Shown piece after piece: positions 28,766-37,674 of a stretch of 64,000 nt of DNA. The translations under genes were made by a program, and so were the position numbers. The notes under the pieces are model-generated. The model had not been told where the DNA came from. It did not search any database and saw nothing but the letters and a program-made list of their open reading frames with translations. This DNA is from Massilia rubra. Lineage in GTDB: Bacteria; Pseudomonadota; Gammaproteobacteria; Burkholderiales; Burkholderiaceae_D. The stretch spans positions 62,001 to 126,000 of the forward strand of contig NZ_VUYU01000019.1 in assembly GCF_011682065.1 (NCBI RefSeq). Reading direction: 5' to 3'. Positions within the stretch are counted from its first letter, which is position 1. Every line of letters starts with the position of its first letter.

Positions 28766-29913
28766 GCGGATCATTGACGCTGCCCGATCCGCTGGTGCGC
28801 TGGCGCCTGCTGCTGGGCGAAGCCGCCGAAAGCTGCCTCCCTTGCCCGCCTGGAGCGGCCAGCGCCGCCGATGACGCCCTGGAGTGGCTCTACGGGCGCG
28901 ACCCGGACCGCCTGGCGCGCGGCGAACGCCAGCAATCGCAGGACCGTACCGGCTCGCCGGACGGCGCGTCGGTACTGAGCACGCCCGACTGGATCAACGC
29001 GATCCACGAATTGTTCCCGCAAGAGGTGATCGAGCGTCTCGAACGCGACGCGGTCGAGCGCTTCGGCATCGATGACGTGGTGACCAACCTGGAGGTGCTG
29101 GAACGGATCGAACCATCCGAAGCGCTGCTGCGCGCCGTGCTGCATACCAAGCACCTGATGAACCCCGATGTGCTGTCGGCGGCGCGCCGCCTGGTGGCGG
29201 AAGTGGTGCGCCGCATCATGGAAAAACTGGCGACCGAAGTGCGCCAGGCTTTTGGCGGCAGCCGCGACCGGCGCCGCCCGTCGCGCATCGCGGCGGCCGC
29301 CAATTTCGATTTCAAGCGCACCGTTGTGAGCAACCTGAAACACTGGGACCCGGAGCGGCGCAAACTGTACATCAAGCGGCCGGCCTTTATCAGCCGCGTC
29401 AAGCGCCATGCCGAGCGCTGGGACATCATCCTGCTGATCGACCAGAGCGGCTCGATGGTCGATTCGGTGATCCACTCGGCGGTGATGGCGGCCTGCCTGT
29501 GGCAGCTGCCCGGCATGCGCACTTCGCTGATCGCCTTCGACACCGAGGTGGTGGATCTGACGGCCGATGTATCCGACCCGGTCGAACTGCTGATGAAAGT
29601 GCAGCTTGGCGGCGGCACCAATATCGCCGGCGCGGTGGCGTATGCGCAGTCGCTGGTGGTTAATCCGCAGCGCACGGTGGTGGTGCTGGTCAGCGATTTT
29701 TACGAAGGCGGCCATGACACGGAACTGGTACGGCGCGTGCAGGCGCTGGTGTCGGCCGGGGCCACCGTGCTGGGCCTGGCGGCGCTCGATTCGGCCGCCA
29801 ATCCGAGTTACGACCGCGAGACGGCGGCGCGCCTGGTGCGCGTTGGCGCCCACATCGCCGCCATGACGCCGGGCCAGCTGGCCGCCTGGCTGGCGGAGAA
29901 AATAGCGCAATGA
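28762..29913 (+). CDS. VWA domain protein, YehP-like
   Basis: The protein has 383 residues from the ATG at 28762, which forms an ATGA overlap with the preceding stop. A much longer reading through the upstream region of the same frame is an artefact of high GC. The C-terminal half is a von Willebrand factor A domain with a complete metal-ion-dependent adhesion site: DQSGS (D227, S229, S231), T286 in GGGTN and D312 in SDFYEGG. The N-terminal 200 residues are helical and charged. VWA partners of MoxR ATPases (for example ViaA with RavA, NorD with NorQ) bind a substrate or target and regulate the ATPase. Here it should pair with the product of the gene at 25320. It is coupled to the SWIM gene by another ATGA overlap. 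Confidence 0.92.
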   Translation: MSGSLTLPDPLVRWRLLLGEAAESCLPCPPGAASAADDALEWLYGRDPDRLARGERQQSQDRTGSPDGASVLSTPDWINAIHELFPQEVIERLERDAVERFGIDDVVTNLEVLERIEPSEALLRAVLHTKHLMNPDVLSAARRLVAEVVRRIMEKLATEVRQAFGGSRDRRRPSRIAAAANFDFKRTVVSNLKHWDPERRKLYIKRPAFISRVKRHAERWDIILLIDQSGSMVDSVIHSAVMAACLWQLPGMRTSLIAFDTEVVDLTADVSDPVELLMKVQLGGGTNIAGAVAYAQSLVVNPQRTVVVLVSDFYEGGHDTELVRRVQALVSAGATVLGLAALDSAANPSYDRETAARLVRVGAHIAAMTPGQLAAWLAEKIAQ

Positions 29914-31871
29914 GCACCCGTACCGATTTGCTGGAACTGAGCGTGGACGCGCTGACCGCCCTGTCGAACGCGGGCTTTGTGAAGCGCGCGCAGAAAGATG
30001 TCGTCGAAGGCAAGCTGCCCGAGATCGAGCAGCAGCCCGACGGCGCCGTGCTGGCGCGCTACCCCGACGGCGTCACCACCACCCTGCCCCCGGGCCTGCC
30101 GCTGCGCGAGGCGCGTTGCAGCTGCCCCGCCACGGGCCTGTGCCGGCACCGGGTGACCCTGGTGCTGGCTTATCAGTCGAAATACGCCGGCGGCGCCAGC
30201 GAGGCAGTCGCCGACGCCGCGCCGTGGTGCCCGTCGACCCTGGCCGGCGCGGTGGACCTGCTGCCGCGCGTAACGCTCGAGCAGGCGCGCCGCATGGCGG
30301 GCGCACGCCCGGCGATCAGGCTCACGGCCGGGTCCACGCCGAATGCCCGCCTGCCGATGTGCGACGTGCGTTTTTTGTCGCGTACCAGCCTGGCGCTGGC
30401 GCGCTGCGACTGCAAGCAGGCCGAGAACTGCGCCCACATCGCGCTGGCCGTGTGGGCGTTTGCCCAGGGCGAGCGCCAGCAACCGGGCTTTTCCAGCATG
30501 ACGGTGGAGCTGGACCTGGCTGCCGACGCGGCGCCAACGCCGGTGCAGGACGGCGCCAGCGCGGTCGAGGCGATCGTGGCGCTGGCCTCCCAGCTCTGGC
30601 TCGATGGCACCAGCCAGAATCCCCTGATCCTGGACACGCGCTTCGAAAAGGCGCTGCAGGAAGCCAGCCAGCTCGGATGGCGCTGGGTGGTCGAAGCACT
30701 GACCCAGCTACGCCAGGCCGTCGCCGGCCAGCACGCGCGCGCGAGCAATGCCGATCCGGCCACCCTGCTGCACCTGGTATCGATGCTGATGGCGCGCCTC
30801 GGCGCGGCGCGTGCCCGCACCCCGCTGCCGGCCAGCCAGATCCTCGGCGTGGGTGTTTCCGGCGAAGTGGCGCTCGACCACCTGCGCCTGGTGCCGATGG
30901 GTAGCCAGTGCTGGTCCGACGAGGCGGTCGACGGCGTGCGCATGATCTGGGCCGATCCCGACACCCTGGCCGTCACCGTCATGGAAAAAACCTGGCCGCG
31001 CGCCGACAGTGGCGCCACTGCCATCGCGCTGCGCGACCGGCGCCTGGTCGGCATGCCGTTGCACCGGCTGGCGGCCAGCCAGATCGTCACGCGCGCGGCC
31101 AAGCGGCGCGCCAACGGCTTGCTGACGGTCGGCACCGGCGCGACGCAGACGTCGGCGCTGCCGCTCTCCGGCGGCGCCTGGGACACGCTGGCAAGCCCGC
31201 TGCGCCAGCCGGACGTGGCCAGCCTGCGCGCGCACCTGCGCTCCCTGCCGCCCGATTTCGTGCGTCCGCTGCACGCGATCGAGCATGTGCATGTGGTGCC
31301 GGTGGCGGCGCTGGTCGACTGCCTGTGGGATGCCGCCAGCCAGACCTTGTGCGCACGCGTGCAGCTGGCCGCCGGGGATGACAATCTGTTGCTGTTGCGC
31401 CTGCGGCACGACGCCGCCACGCCCGGCGCCATCGATGCCCTGGCGCGCGCGCTGGAGGACGACCCGCTGGCAGTGGCGGGCAGCGTGTCGAGCGAGGCCG
31501 GGCAATTGAGCATGACGCCGCTGGCGGTGCTCACGGCGCAGGGCTTGCAGGTGCCGCAACTGGCGGCGCAAGGCACGCCCGTGAACCTGGCGCGGGGCCA
31601 GGGCGACGACAAGAGCGCGCTGCACGCCTTATTGGAAGGGACGATGAACCTGCTGGCGCAAAGCCTGCGCCAGGGAGTGCGGCATCAGGGCGACGGCGCC
31701 GTGGCGCGCGCCACGGAACAAGCGGCAGCTTTGCGCGCGGCGGGCCTGGCGCGTTGCGCCGATGCCCTGGCCGCAGCGCTGGAGAGCATGAAAAGCAGCG
31801 ACCCGACGATGCTGCCTGAGCGGCTGGCGGCGCTGTATGCGCTGCTGCACACCCTGGGCAGTGACAGCTAG
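29910..31871 (+). CDS. SWIM zinc-finger protein, YehQ-like, with two SWIM-like motifs
   Basis: The 653-residue protein starts in an ATGA overlap with the VWA gene. A SWIM motif of the form CxC-x5-CxH is seen at residues 70-80 (CSCPATGLCRH). A second, CDCKQAENCAH, lies at 166-176, so two zinc-binding sites of the same kind are likely. The remaining 450 residues are Ala/Leu-rich with no recognisable enzyme motif. SWIM domains bind zinc and have been linked to DNA or protein binding. Gene order places it as the last member of a yehL-M-P-Q-like operon. Its TAG stop overlaps the TAG stop of the convergent gene on the other strand within a single CTAG. Confidence 0.9.
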   Translation: MSTRTDLLELSVDALTALSNAGFVKRAQKDVVEGKLPEIEQQPDGAVLARYPDGVTTTLPPGLPLREARCSCPATGLCRHRVTLVLAYQSKYAGGASEAVADAAPWCPSTLAGAVDLLPRVTLEQARRMAGARPAIRLTAGSTPNARLPMCDVRFLSRTSLALARCDCKQAENCAHIALAVWAFAQGERQQPGFSSMTVELDLAADAAPTPVQDGASAVEAIVALASQLWLDGTSQNPLILDTRFEKALQEASQLGWRWVVEALTQLRQAVAGQHARASNADPATLLHLVSMLMARLGAARARTPLPASQILGVGVSGEVALDHLRLVPMGSQCWSDEAVDGVRMIWADPDTLAVTVMEKTWPRADSGATAIALRDRRLVGMPLHRLAASQIVTRAAKRRANGLLTVGTGATQTSALPLSGGAWDTLASPLRQPDVASLRAHLRSLPPDFVRPLHAIEHVHVVPVAALVDCLWDAASQTLCARVQLAAGDDNLLLLRLRHDAATPGAIDALARALEDDPLAVAGSVSSEAGQLSMTPLAVLTAQGLQVPQLAAQGTPVNLARGQGDDKSALHALLEGTMNLLAQSLRQGVRHQGDGAVARATEQAAALRAAGLARCADALAAALESMKSSDPTMLPERLAALYALLHTLGSDS

Positions 31872-33109
31872 CCGGCCAGCGCCGACTGAAAATCGTCGAG
31901 CAAGTCGGCAGTGTCTTCGATGCCGACCGACACCCGGATCAGCGATTCGGCAATGCCCATGCTGGCGCGCCGCTCGGCGCCCATCTCGTAGAAGATGGTG
32001 TGCGAGACCGGAATGACCAGGGTGCGCGTATCGCCCAGGTTACTGGCCGAGATGCCGAGCTTGAGACGATTGAGGTAGTCGAAACAGTCGATGCCGTCTT
32101 TCAGTTCAAAGCTGAACAGCGAGCCATAGGCCTTGAACAGATCGGTCGCCAGCGCATGCTGCGGGTGCGACGCCAAGCCGGGGTAGTACACCGCCGCCAC
32201 ACGCTCGTCGGCCTCTAACATGCGTGTTACCGCCAGCGCATTGCTTGATGCACGCTCCATGCGCAGCGCCAGCGTTTCTGCCCCCACCGCGATATGGTGC
32301 GCCGCTTCCGGCGCCAGCGAGGCCCCGAAGTCGCGCAGGGCCTTGGCGCGCAACTGCGCCATGCCCCACTGCGCCGGCGGGTTGCGCTTGTAGTTCGCCG
32401 CGATGTTCGGGAAAGCGCTCCAGTCGTACGCGCCGGTGTCGGTCAGGCTGCCGCCGAGCGCATTGCCGTGGCCTCCGATCGACTTGGTCAGCGCATTCAC
32501 CACCAGTCCCGCACCGACCGTTTTAGGCCGGAACAGGTAGGGCGAGGTCATGGTGTTATCGACCACGAACAAAATACCGCGTTCCTTGCAGAGCTGGCCG
32601 ATGCGCGCCAGGTCCGCCACCTGCGTACGCGGGTTGGCGATGGTTTCGACGAACACCAGCCGGGTGGCCGGCGTGAGCGCAGCTTCCACATTGGCCACGT
32701 CGGTCGCGTCGGCAAACGCCACCTCCACGCCCTGCCCCGCAGCGGTTTGCCACAGGCTGTTGGTGTTCCCGAACAAGAACGACGACGACACGATATGGTC
32801 GCCGGCGCGCAGCAGCGCCTGGAACACCGCCCCGATGGCCCCCATGCCGGTCGCAAAACACAAGGTGGACACGCCGTCTTCCATCTTCGTGATCTTGTCT
32901 TCGAGCGCGGAGATGGTCGGATTGCCCTGGCGGCCGTAGCGAAAGCCCGCTTCCTTCCCCTGGAACACCGACGCCAGTTGCCTCGCGTCGTTGTAACCGA
33001 AGGTGACCGAGGTGTGAATCGGCTTGTGCAGCGACCCATGCTCGATCGGCTTTTGCCGGTCGTTGTGCAGGATGGTCGTGGTGAAGCCGTAGCTTTTCTT
33101 CTCGCTCAT
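31868..33109 (-). CDS. PLP-dependent Cys/Met metabolism enzyme (cystathionine gamma-synthase / sulfhydrylase family)
   Basis: The 413-residue protein belongs to the trans-sulfuration PLP family (fold type I). It has YGRQGNPT near residue 58, the cofactor Asp in VVDNT (D184) and the PLP lysine K209 in ALTKSIGGHG. Members make cystathionine or homocysteine from activated homoserine, or cleave such products. In Burkholderiales the gene next to purF is often metZ (O-succinylhomoserine sulfhydrylase). However, this sequence begins and reads differently from typical MetZ, so the exact reaction is left open and no symbol is given. The gene lies 3 nt after purF and is probably cotranscribed with it. 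It converges with the SWIM gene, overlapping it by 4 nt. Confidence 0.88.
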   Translation of the reverse strand: MSEKKSYGFTTTILHNDRQKPIEHGSLHKPIHTSVTFGYNDARQLASVFQGKEAGFRYGRQGNPTISALEDKITKMEDGVSTLCFATGMGAIGAVFQALLRAGDHIVSSSFLFGNTNSLWQTAAGQGVEVAFADATDVANVEAALTPATRLVFVETIANPRTQVADLARIGQLCKERGILFVVDNTMTSPYLFRPKTVGAGLVVNALTKSIGGHGNALGGSLTDTGAYDWSAFPNIAANYKRNPPAQWGMAQLRAKALRDFGASLAPEAAHHIAVGAETLALRMERASSNALAVTRMLEADERVAAVYYPGLASHPQHALATDLFKAYGSLFSFELKDGIDCFDYLNRLKLGISASNLGDTRTLVIPVSHTIFYEMGAERRASMGIAESLIRVSVGIEDTADLLDDFQSALAG

Positions 33110-33112
33110 CAG

Positions 33113-34633
33113 TTACTCGGCGTTCGCCAGGTTCAGGTTCAGCTGGGTGCGCGCCGCGTCTTCGGCCGGTGCGGCTTTCGGATTGTGGCGCGCAAATTCC
33201 AGCCGGTCCAGGTAGGCGGGCGTCACGTCGCCGGTGACGTACACGCCATCGAAGCAGGACGCCTCGAAGCTGGTCAGGGCCGGATTGACGTCCGAGATCG
33301 CGCGCTTGAGCGCATCGACATCCTGGTACACCAGGGCGTCGGCCGTGATCTCGCGGCAGACTTCCTCGGTGCTGCGGCCGTAGGCGATCAGTTCATCGCG
33401 GGTCGGCATGTCGATCCCGTACACGTTCGGGAACAGCACCGGCGGCGCGGCCGATGCGAAGAATACGTTGCGTGCGCCCGCTTCACGCGCCATCTGCACG
33501 ATTTCCTGGCTGGTGGTGCCGCGCACGATGGAATCGTCGACCAGCAGCACGTTCTTGCCCTTGAATTCGGAACCGATGGCGTTGAGCTTCTGGCGTACCG
33601 ACTTGCGGCGGATCGCCTGGCCCGGCATCAGGAAGGTGCGGCCGATGTAGCGGTTCTTGATGAAGCCTTCGCGGTACTCCACGCCCAGTTTGAGCGCCAG
33701 CTGGATCGCGGCCGGACGCGAGGAATCGGGAATCGGCATGACCACGTCGATTTCGCCCGACTTGAACTGCTGGCGCACTTTATCGGCCAGGTACTCGCCC
33801 ATTTTCAGGCGCGTGGCGTAGACCGAGGCGCCGTCGAGGATCGAGTCCGGGCGGGCCAGGTACACGTACTCGAACGCGCATGGATTGAGCGACGGATTGT
33901 CGGCGCACTGGCGCTCGTGCAGCTTCATGTCCATGTCGATGAAGACCGCTTCGCCCGGCGCGATATCGCGCAGGAAGCGGAAGCCCATGCCTTCAAGCGC
34001 CACCGATTCGCTGGCGACCAGGTATTCGGTGCCGTTGTCGGTTTCGTTGGTGCCGATGCACAGCGGACGGATGCCGAACGGATCACGGAAGGCCAGCAAG
34101 CCATGGCCGGCGATCTGGGCGACGACGGCGTAAGCGCCGCGCACGCGCCGGTGCACCGCGGCCACCGCCTTGAAAATCGAGTCGGGATCGAGCGTGAAGC
34201 CGGTGGTCGATTCCTGGATTTCATGCGCCAGCACGTTGAGCAGCACTTCCGAGTCGGAATCGGTGTTGATGTGGCGGCGGTCGTTGCGGAACATCTCGGA
34301 CTTGAGCTGTTCCTGGTTGGTCAGGTTGCCGTTGTGCGCGAGCGTGATGCCGAACGGCGCATTCACGTAGAACGGTTGCGCTTCTTCCTCGCTGGACGAA
34401 CCGGCGGTCGGATAGCGGCAGTGGCCGATGCCCGAATTGCCTTGCAACGAACGCATGTTCCGCGTGCGGAAAACGTCACGCACCAGGCCATTGGCCTTGT
34501 GCATGGAAAACATATTGGAATGACTGGTTGCGATCCCCGCCGCATCCTGACCGCGGTGCTGCAACAGCAGCAAAGCGTCATACAGCACTTGATTGACGGG
34601 GTTATTCGAGACGACGCCGACGATGCCACACAT
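33113..34633 (-). CDS. purF: Amidophosphoribosyltransferase
   Basis: PurF catalyses the first committed step of purine synthesis, forming 5-phosphoribosylamine from PRPP and glutamine in the cytoplasm. The 506-residue protein is of normal length. The N terminus MCGIVGVV leaves Cys2 as the N-terminal nucleophile of the glutaminase domain. The phosphoribosyltransferase domain has the PRPP-binding motif [13 protein letters not shown] near residues 360-372. It sits 35 nt downstream of cvpA, the same pairing as in E. coli (cvpA-purF), and just upstream of a Cys/Met PLP enzyme gene. No PurR-type operator was recognised. Assignment is very secure. Confidence 0.98.
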   Translation of the reverse strand: MCGIVGVVSNNPVNQVLYDALLLLQHRGQDAAGIATSHSNMFSMHKANGLVRDVFRTRNMRSLQGNSGIGHCRYPTAGSSSEEEAQPFYVNAPFGITLAHNGNLTNQEQLKSEMFRNDRRHINTDSDSEVLLNVLAHEIQESTTGFTLDPDSIFKAVAAVHRRVRGAYAVVAQIAGHGLLAFRDPFGIRPLCIGTNETDNGTEYLVASESVALEGMGFRFLRDIAPGEAVFIDMDMKLHERQCADNPSLNPCAFEYVYLARPDSILDGASVYATRLKMGEYLADKVRQQFKSGEIDVVMPIPDSSRPAAIQLALKLGVEYREGFIKNRYIGRTFLMPGQAIRRKSVRQKLNAIGSEFKGKNVLLVDDSIVRGTTSQEIVQMAREAGARNVFFASAAPPVLFPNVYGIDMPTRDELIAYGRSTEEVCREITADALVYQDVDALKRAISDVNPALTSFEASCFDGVYVTGDVTPAYLDRLEFARHNPKAAPAEDAARTQLNLNLANAE

Positions 34634-34668
34634 GAAGCGCTCCTAGAGACTACTGATTTTAAAAAATG

Positions 34669-35154
34669 TCAAAACTGTACATGCCGCGCCAACTCGGGCG
34701 GCAAAAATGTCTTTATCAAGCGCGCGCCCTGTTCCGCCATGGGGCTCGATAGCGCGCCGGTCCAGAATGCCTGCTTGGGCAGGTCGGTCATGCCGCACAA
34801 GATCACGGCGGCCAGCACGATCACCATCCCGCGCGCGAGCCCGAACACGGCGCCCAGCAAGCGGTTCACCGGACTTAATCCGGTGGCCTTGACCATCAGG
34901 TCGACCGCCATCATGATCAGTCCCATCACGATGCGGGCGCCGAGGAACAGCGCCACGAAGGCCACCATCAGGCGCACCGTCTCGCCCGGAATCATGGACA
35001 ACATCGGCGCCAACTGGGCGCCGAAGGCGTTGGCGACGACGAAGGCCACCACCCAGCTGATCAACGACAGGATTTCCTTGACCAGGCCGCGCAGGATGCC
35101 GATGACGCAGGATGGCACCAGGATCACCAGCACCACGTAATCGAACTCGGTCAC
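34669..35154 (-). CDS. cvpA: CvpA family inner-membrane protein
   Basis: The 161-residue protein has four hydrophobic segments: about residues 6-24, 28-47, 60-85 and 103-124. This and the position directly upstream of purF match CvpA, which was named for a requirement in colicin V production and is found next to purF across gammaproteobacteria and betaproteobacteria. The start ATG (MTEFDYVVL) agrees with the family. It lies 25 nt downstream of the SPOR-domain gene and 35 nt upstream of purF, so the four genes folC-SPOR-cvpA-purF are probably one transcript. Its molecular function remains poorly defined. Confidence 0.93.
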   Translation of the reverse strand: MTEFDYVVLVILVPSCVIGILRGLVKEILSLISWVVAFVVANAFGAQLAPMLSMIPGETVRLMVAFVALFLGARIVMGLIMMAVDLMVKATGLSPVNRLLGAVFGLARGMVIVLAAVILCGMTDLPKQAFWTGALSSPMAEQGARLIKTFLPPELARHVQF

Positions 35155-35179
35155 CTTGCGTCCGCCCGCATCCGCGCCA

Positions 35180-36259
35180 TCAGCCCGGAACCATGATGCC
35201 CGACAGTCCCATCTTGCTTAACTTGGCGCGCACTTTTTCGGCTTCATCTTTGTTGAACGGTCCCACCTGCACGCGAATCCGGTCGCCCGACTGGGTCGAG
35301 GTCTTGTGCGTGAACGAGCGGATGCCCGCGCCAGCCAGCTTGGCCTGCAATTCGTTGACTTTTTCCTGGGTCGCGAGCGCCGCAACCTGCACCACGAAGC
35401 GCTGGTTGTCGTCGGCCGCTTTCTCGGGCGCCTTGCCTTCGAGGATGGACATGGCGCGCTGGGCGTCCGGCACCGGCGGCTTGACGGCCGGCTTTTCCTT
35501 TTCCTCGACCTTGGGCGGCGCCTTGGCGACCGGCTTTTCAAGCGGCTTCTCGACGGCTTTTTCGACCGGTTTTTCGACGCGCTTGACCTCGGCAACTTTC
35601 GGCTCCGGCTTGGGTTCGGGCTTGGGCTCGACCTTCGGTTCGACTTTGTGTTCTACCTTATGCTCGGGTTTCGGCTTCTCGACCTTGGCGACGACTTTCG
35701 GCTCGGGCTTGATAACCGGCTTCGGTTCAGGCTTCGGTTCAGGCTTCGGTTCAGGCTTCGGTTCCGGCTTCGGTTCCGCCTTGACCACCGGCCTGGCCAC
35801 TTCCTTTGCTTCCTTTGGGACGGGCCGCTCTTTCGGCAGCGTCACCAGCGGCGTCGGCGGCGGCTCGACGATTTCTTCGCGCTTGTCGAGCGCATCGGCG
35901 GCGGCCACGGCGCGCGGCTGGGCCTGCGGTGCGACCTTGTCTTTGGAAGGAATGCGGATATCGATGTCGCCGGCCAGCGGCTTCGGTTCGGAGTCGAGCA
36001 CCATCGGCAAGCCGACCGCCACGCCGAGCGCCAGCGCGACGGCGCCTACCAGGCGGCGGCGCGCGCGCTTCTTCTCGGGCAAAACAGGATCGGCGGCGGC
36101 GCGCGCTTCCTTGCTGCGGCGCGCTGCGGGTTCGTTGGCGCTGGATGCGCGTTTGGAACGGGCACGGGCGGCGACGGTGTCGTCGTCCGACTTGGAATAA
36201 TAGCCACTATCTTCCGTGGATTCTTGCTTGTTTTTATTGAGGAACGAGAACAAGCCCAT
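35180..36259 (-). CDS. SPOR-domain cell-division protein, DedD-like
   Basis: The 359-residue protein has a cytoplasmic basic N terminus, one transmembrane segment (about residues 70-88), a long periplasmic Lys/Pro/Glu-rich spacer (about 105-260) and a C-terminal SPOR domain (about 283-355). SPOR domains bind denuded peptidoglycan glycans at the septum, and DedD has this topology and this position between folC and cvpA in many proteobacteria. It is longer than E. coli DedD because the spacer has expanded by KPEP-type repeats, which also form a 12-bp DNA repeat. It is 10 nt downstream of folC. DedD-type identity is inferred from architecture and context. Confidence 0.9.
   Translation of the reverse strand: MGLFSFLNKNKQESTEDSGYYSKSDDDTVAARARSKRASSANEPAARRSKEARAAADPVLPEKKRARRRLVGAVALALGVAVGLPMVLDSEPKPLAGDIDIRIPSKDKVAPQAQPRAVAAADALDKREEIVEPPPTPLVTLPKERPVPKEAKEVARPVVKAEPKPEPKPEPKPEPKPEPKPVIKPEPKVVAKVEKPKPEHKVEHKVEPKVEPKPEPKPEPKVAEVKRVEKPVEKAVEKPLEKPVAKAPPKVEEKEKPAVKPPVPDAQRAMSILEGKAPEKAADDNQRFVVQVAALATQEKVNELQAKLAGAGIRSFTHKTSTQSGDRIRVQVGPFNKDEAEKVRAKLSKMGLSGIMVPG
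35718..35777 (-). repeat. Five 12-bp tandem repeats inside the SPOR-domain gene
   Basis: Five consecutive copies of ggcttcggttca (the last two end in c) encode the KPEP repeats of the periplasmic spacer. Three copies in a row are identical, so the number of units could change by slippage without breaking the frame. Confidence 0.9.
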
Positions 36260-36269
36260 GCGTTTTTCT

Positions 36270-37568
36270 TCAGTGATGTGAGGATTTTCGGGCAGCCATC
36301 ACACCTGCGACGGTGTAGAAGGAGCCAAAGACCACAATTCTATCATTCTCCCCGGCTCGACTCATTGCATTTGCAAAAGCTGCGGCCGGATCGGCGAAGG
36401 TAGTGACGCTGCGCTCCCCCGGTTTGGCGTCACCAGGCGGCAGCGCCGCCAGGGTAGCGGCCAGTGTTTCCGGGTCGGCCGCGCGCGGCGATGGCAAGTT
36501 GGCAACGCACCAGTGGTCGACGTATTGGGCCATCGGGGCGATCACGCCGTCGATGTCCTTGTCCTGCATGATGCCGAACACGGCGTAGGTGTAGGGATGG
36601 AAGCCCATGTTGCCGAGGTTCTGGGCCAGCGCCGCCGCCGCGTGCGGGTTGTGGGCGACGTCGAGGATGACGGTCGGGCGTCCCGGCAGCACCTGGAAGC
36701 GCCCCGGCAGCTCGACCACCACCAGCCCGGTGCGCACTTCCTGGGCGCCTACCGGCAGCACCAGGCGCAGCACTTCGAGCGCGGCCAGCGCGGCCGCGGC
36801 GTTGAGCAGCTGGTTGGCGCCGCGCAGGCTCGGGTAAGCGAGCGAATTGCGGCGCTGTTCGCGCCCGCCATAGTTCCACTGCTGCTTGTCGCCGGAATAA
36901 TTGAAGTCGCGGCCCAGCAGCCACAGGTCGGCGCCGATCGCTTCGGCGTGCGCCACCAGCGACGCCGGCGGCACCGGGTCGCTGCAGATGGCCGCTTTAC
37001 CGGGGCGGAAAATGCCGGCTTTCTCAAAGCCGATTTCGTCGCGCGTGGTGCCGAGGAAGTCGGTATGGTCGATATCGATCGACGTGACGATGGCCACATC
37101 GGCGTCGATCACGTTGACCGCGTCGAGGCGCCCGCCCAGGCCCACTTCGAGGATGGCCACGTCGAGGTTCGCGCCGGCCAGCAGGTGCATGATGGCCAGG
37201 GTGGTGAATTCGAAGTACGTCAGGTCGGTCTCGCCGCGCTGCGCTTCGACCGCGTTGAAGCTGGCGATGAGGGCCTCGTCGGATGCCAGGTCGCCGTTGA
37301 TGCGGGCACGCTCGTTGAAGTCGAGGAAGTGCGGCTTGATGTACAGGCCCACCTTGTAGCCGGCGCGCAGCAGGATCGCTTCCAGCATCGAGCAGGTCGA
37401 GCCCTTGCCGTTGGTGCCGGCCACCATGATGACCGGGCAGCTGAACGCGAGACCCATGCGCTGCTTGACCTGGCGCACACGGTCCAGGCCCATGTTGATG
37501 TGGATTTCGGCGTGGCGTGATTCGAGCAGGGCCAGCCAGGCGGGCAAGGTGGTGGGGAGTGTGGACAT
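36270..37568 (-). CDS. folC: Bifunctional dihydrofolate synthase / folylpolyglutamate synthase
   Basis: FolC joins dihydropteroate and glutamate to give dihydrofolate and then adds further glutamates to folates. The protein has 432 residues from the ATG at 37568 (MSTLPTTLPAW). A longer TTG-started reading from 37613 was rejected because it adds non-homologous residues. The Mur-ligase-type P-loop GTNGKGST lies at 51-58. Other family motifs are LEVGLGGRLDAVN, ITSIDIDHTDFLG and the C-terminal VLDVAHNPHA. It is followed at 10 nt by the SPOR-domain gene and preceded at 106 nt by accD. The accD-folC-dedD-cvpA-purF order is known from other proteobacteria. Confidence 0.97.
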   Translation of the reverse strand: MSTLPTTLPAWLALLESRHAEIHINMGLDRVRQVKQRMGLAFSCPVIMVAGTNGKGSTCSMLEAILLRAGYKVGLYIKPHFLDFNERARINGDLASDEALIASFNAVEAQRGETDLTYFEFTTLAIMHLLAGANLDVAILEVGLGGRLDAVNVIDADVAIVTSIDIDHTDFLGTTRDEIGFEKAGIFRPGKAAICSDPVPPASLVAHAEAIGADLWLLGRDFNYSGDKQQWNYGGREQRRNSLAYPSLRGANQLLNAAAALAALEVLRLVLPVGAQEVRTGLVVVELPGRFQVLPGRPTVILDVAHNPHAAAALAQNLGNMGFHPYTYAVFGIMQDKDIDGVIAPMAQYVDHWCVANLPSPRAADPETLAATLAALPPGDAKPGERSVTTFADPAAAFANAMSRAGENDRIVVFGSFYTVAGVMAARKSSHH

Positions 37569-37645
37569 GGAGTGAACCTGTAAAAACGGCGGCGGCTCAT
37601 GGGAGCCGGGCAAGCCTGCCCGTCCACCATGAACCGCGATGAAAC

Positions 37646-37663
37646 GACTGGCGTGAGCCAGTC
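37646..37663 (-). terminator. Small hairpin after accD, possible terminator
   Basis: A perfect 7-bp inverted repeat, GACTGGC and GCCAGTC with a 4-nt loop, lies 11 nt past the accD stop in the accD-folC gap. No long T-run follows, so it may be a weak terminator or an mRNA processing or stability element. Confidence 0.35.
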
Positions 37664-37674
37664 AGACTAGTCGA

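Noticed and set aside
32294-35140. A 948-codon + strand frame over purF and cvpA
   Set aside because: It is a shadow of purF, whose catalytic Cys2 and PRPP motif are clear on the other strand.
35700-35780. Short regular repeats considered as a CRISPR array
   Set aside because: Units are 12 bp with no spacers and lie inside a coding region.
35112-36200. A + strand frame with Gly-Ser-Gly-Phe repeats opposite the SPOR-domain gene
   Set aside because: The repeats are the mirror of the KPEP codons on the coding strand; no start site or family.
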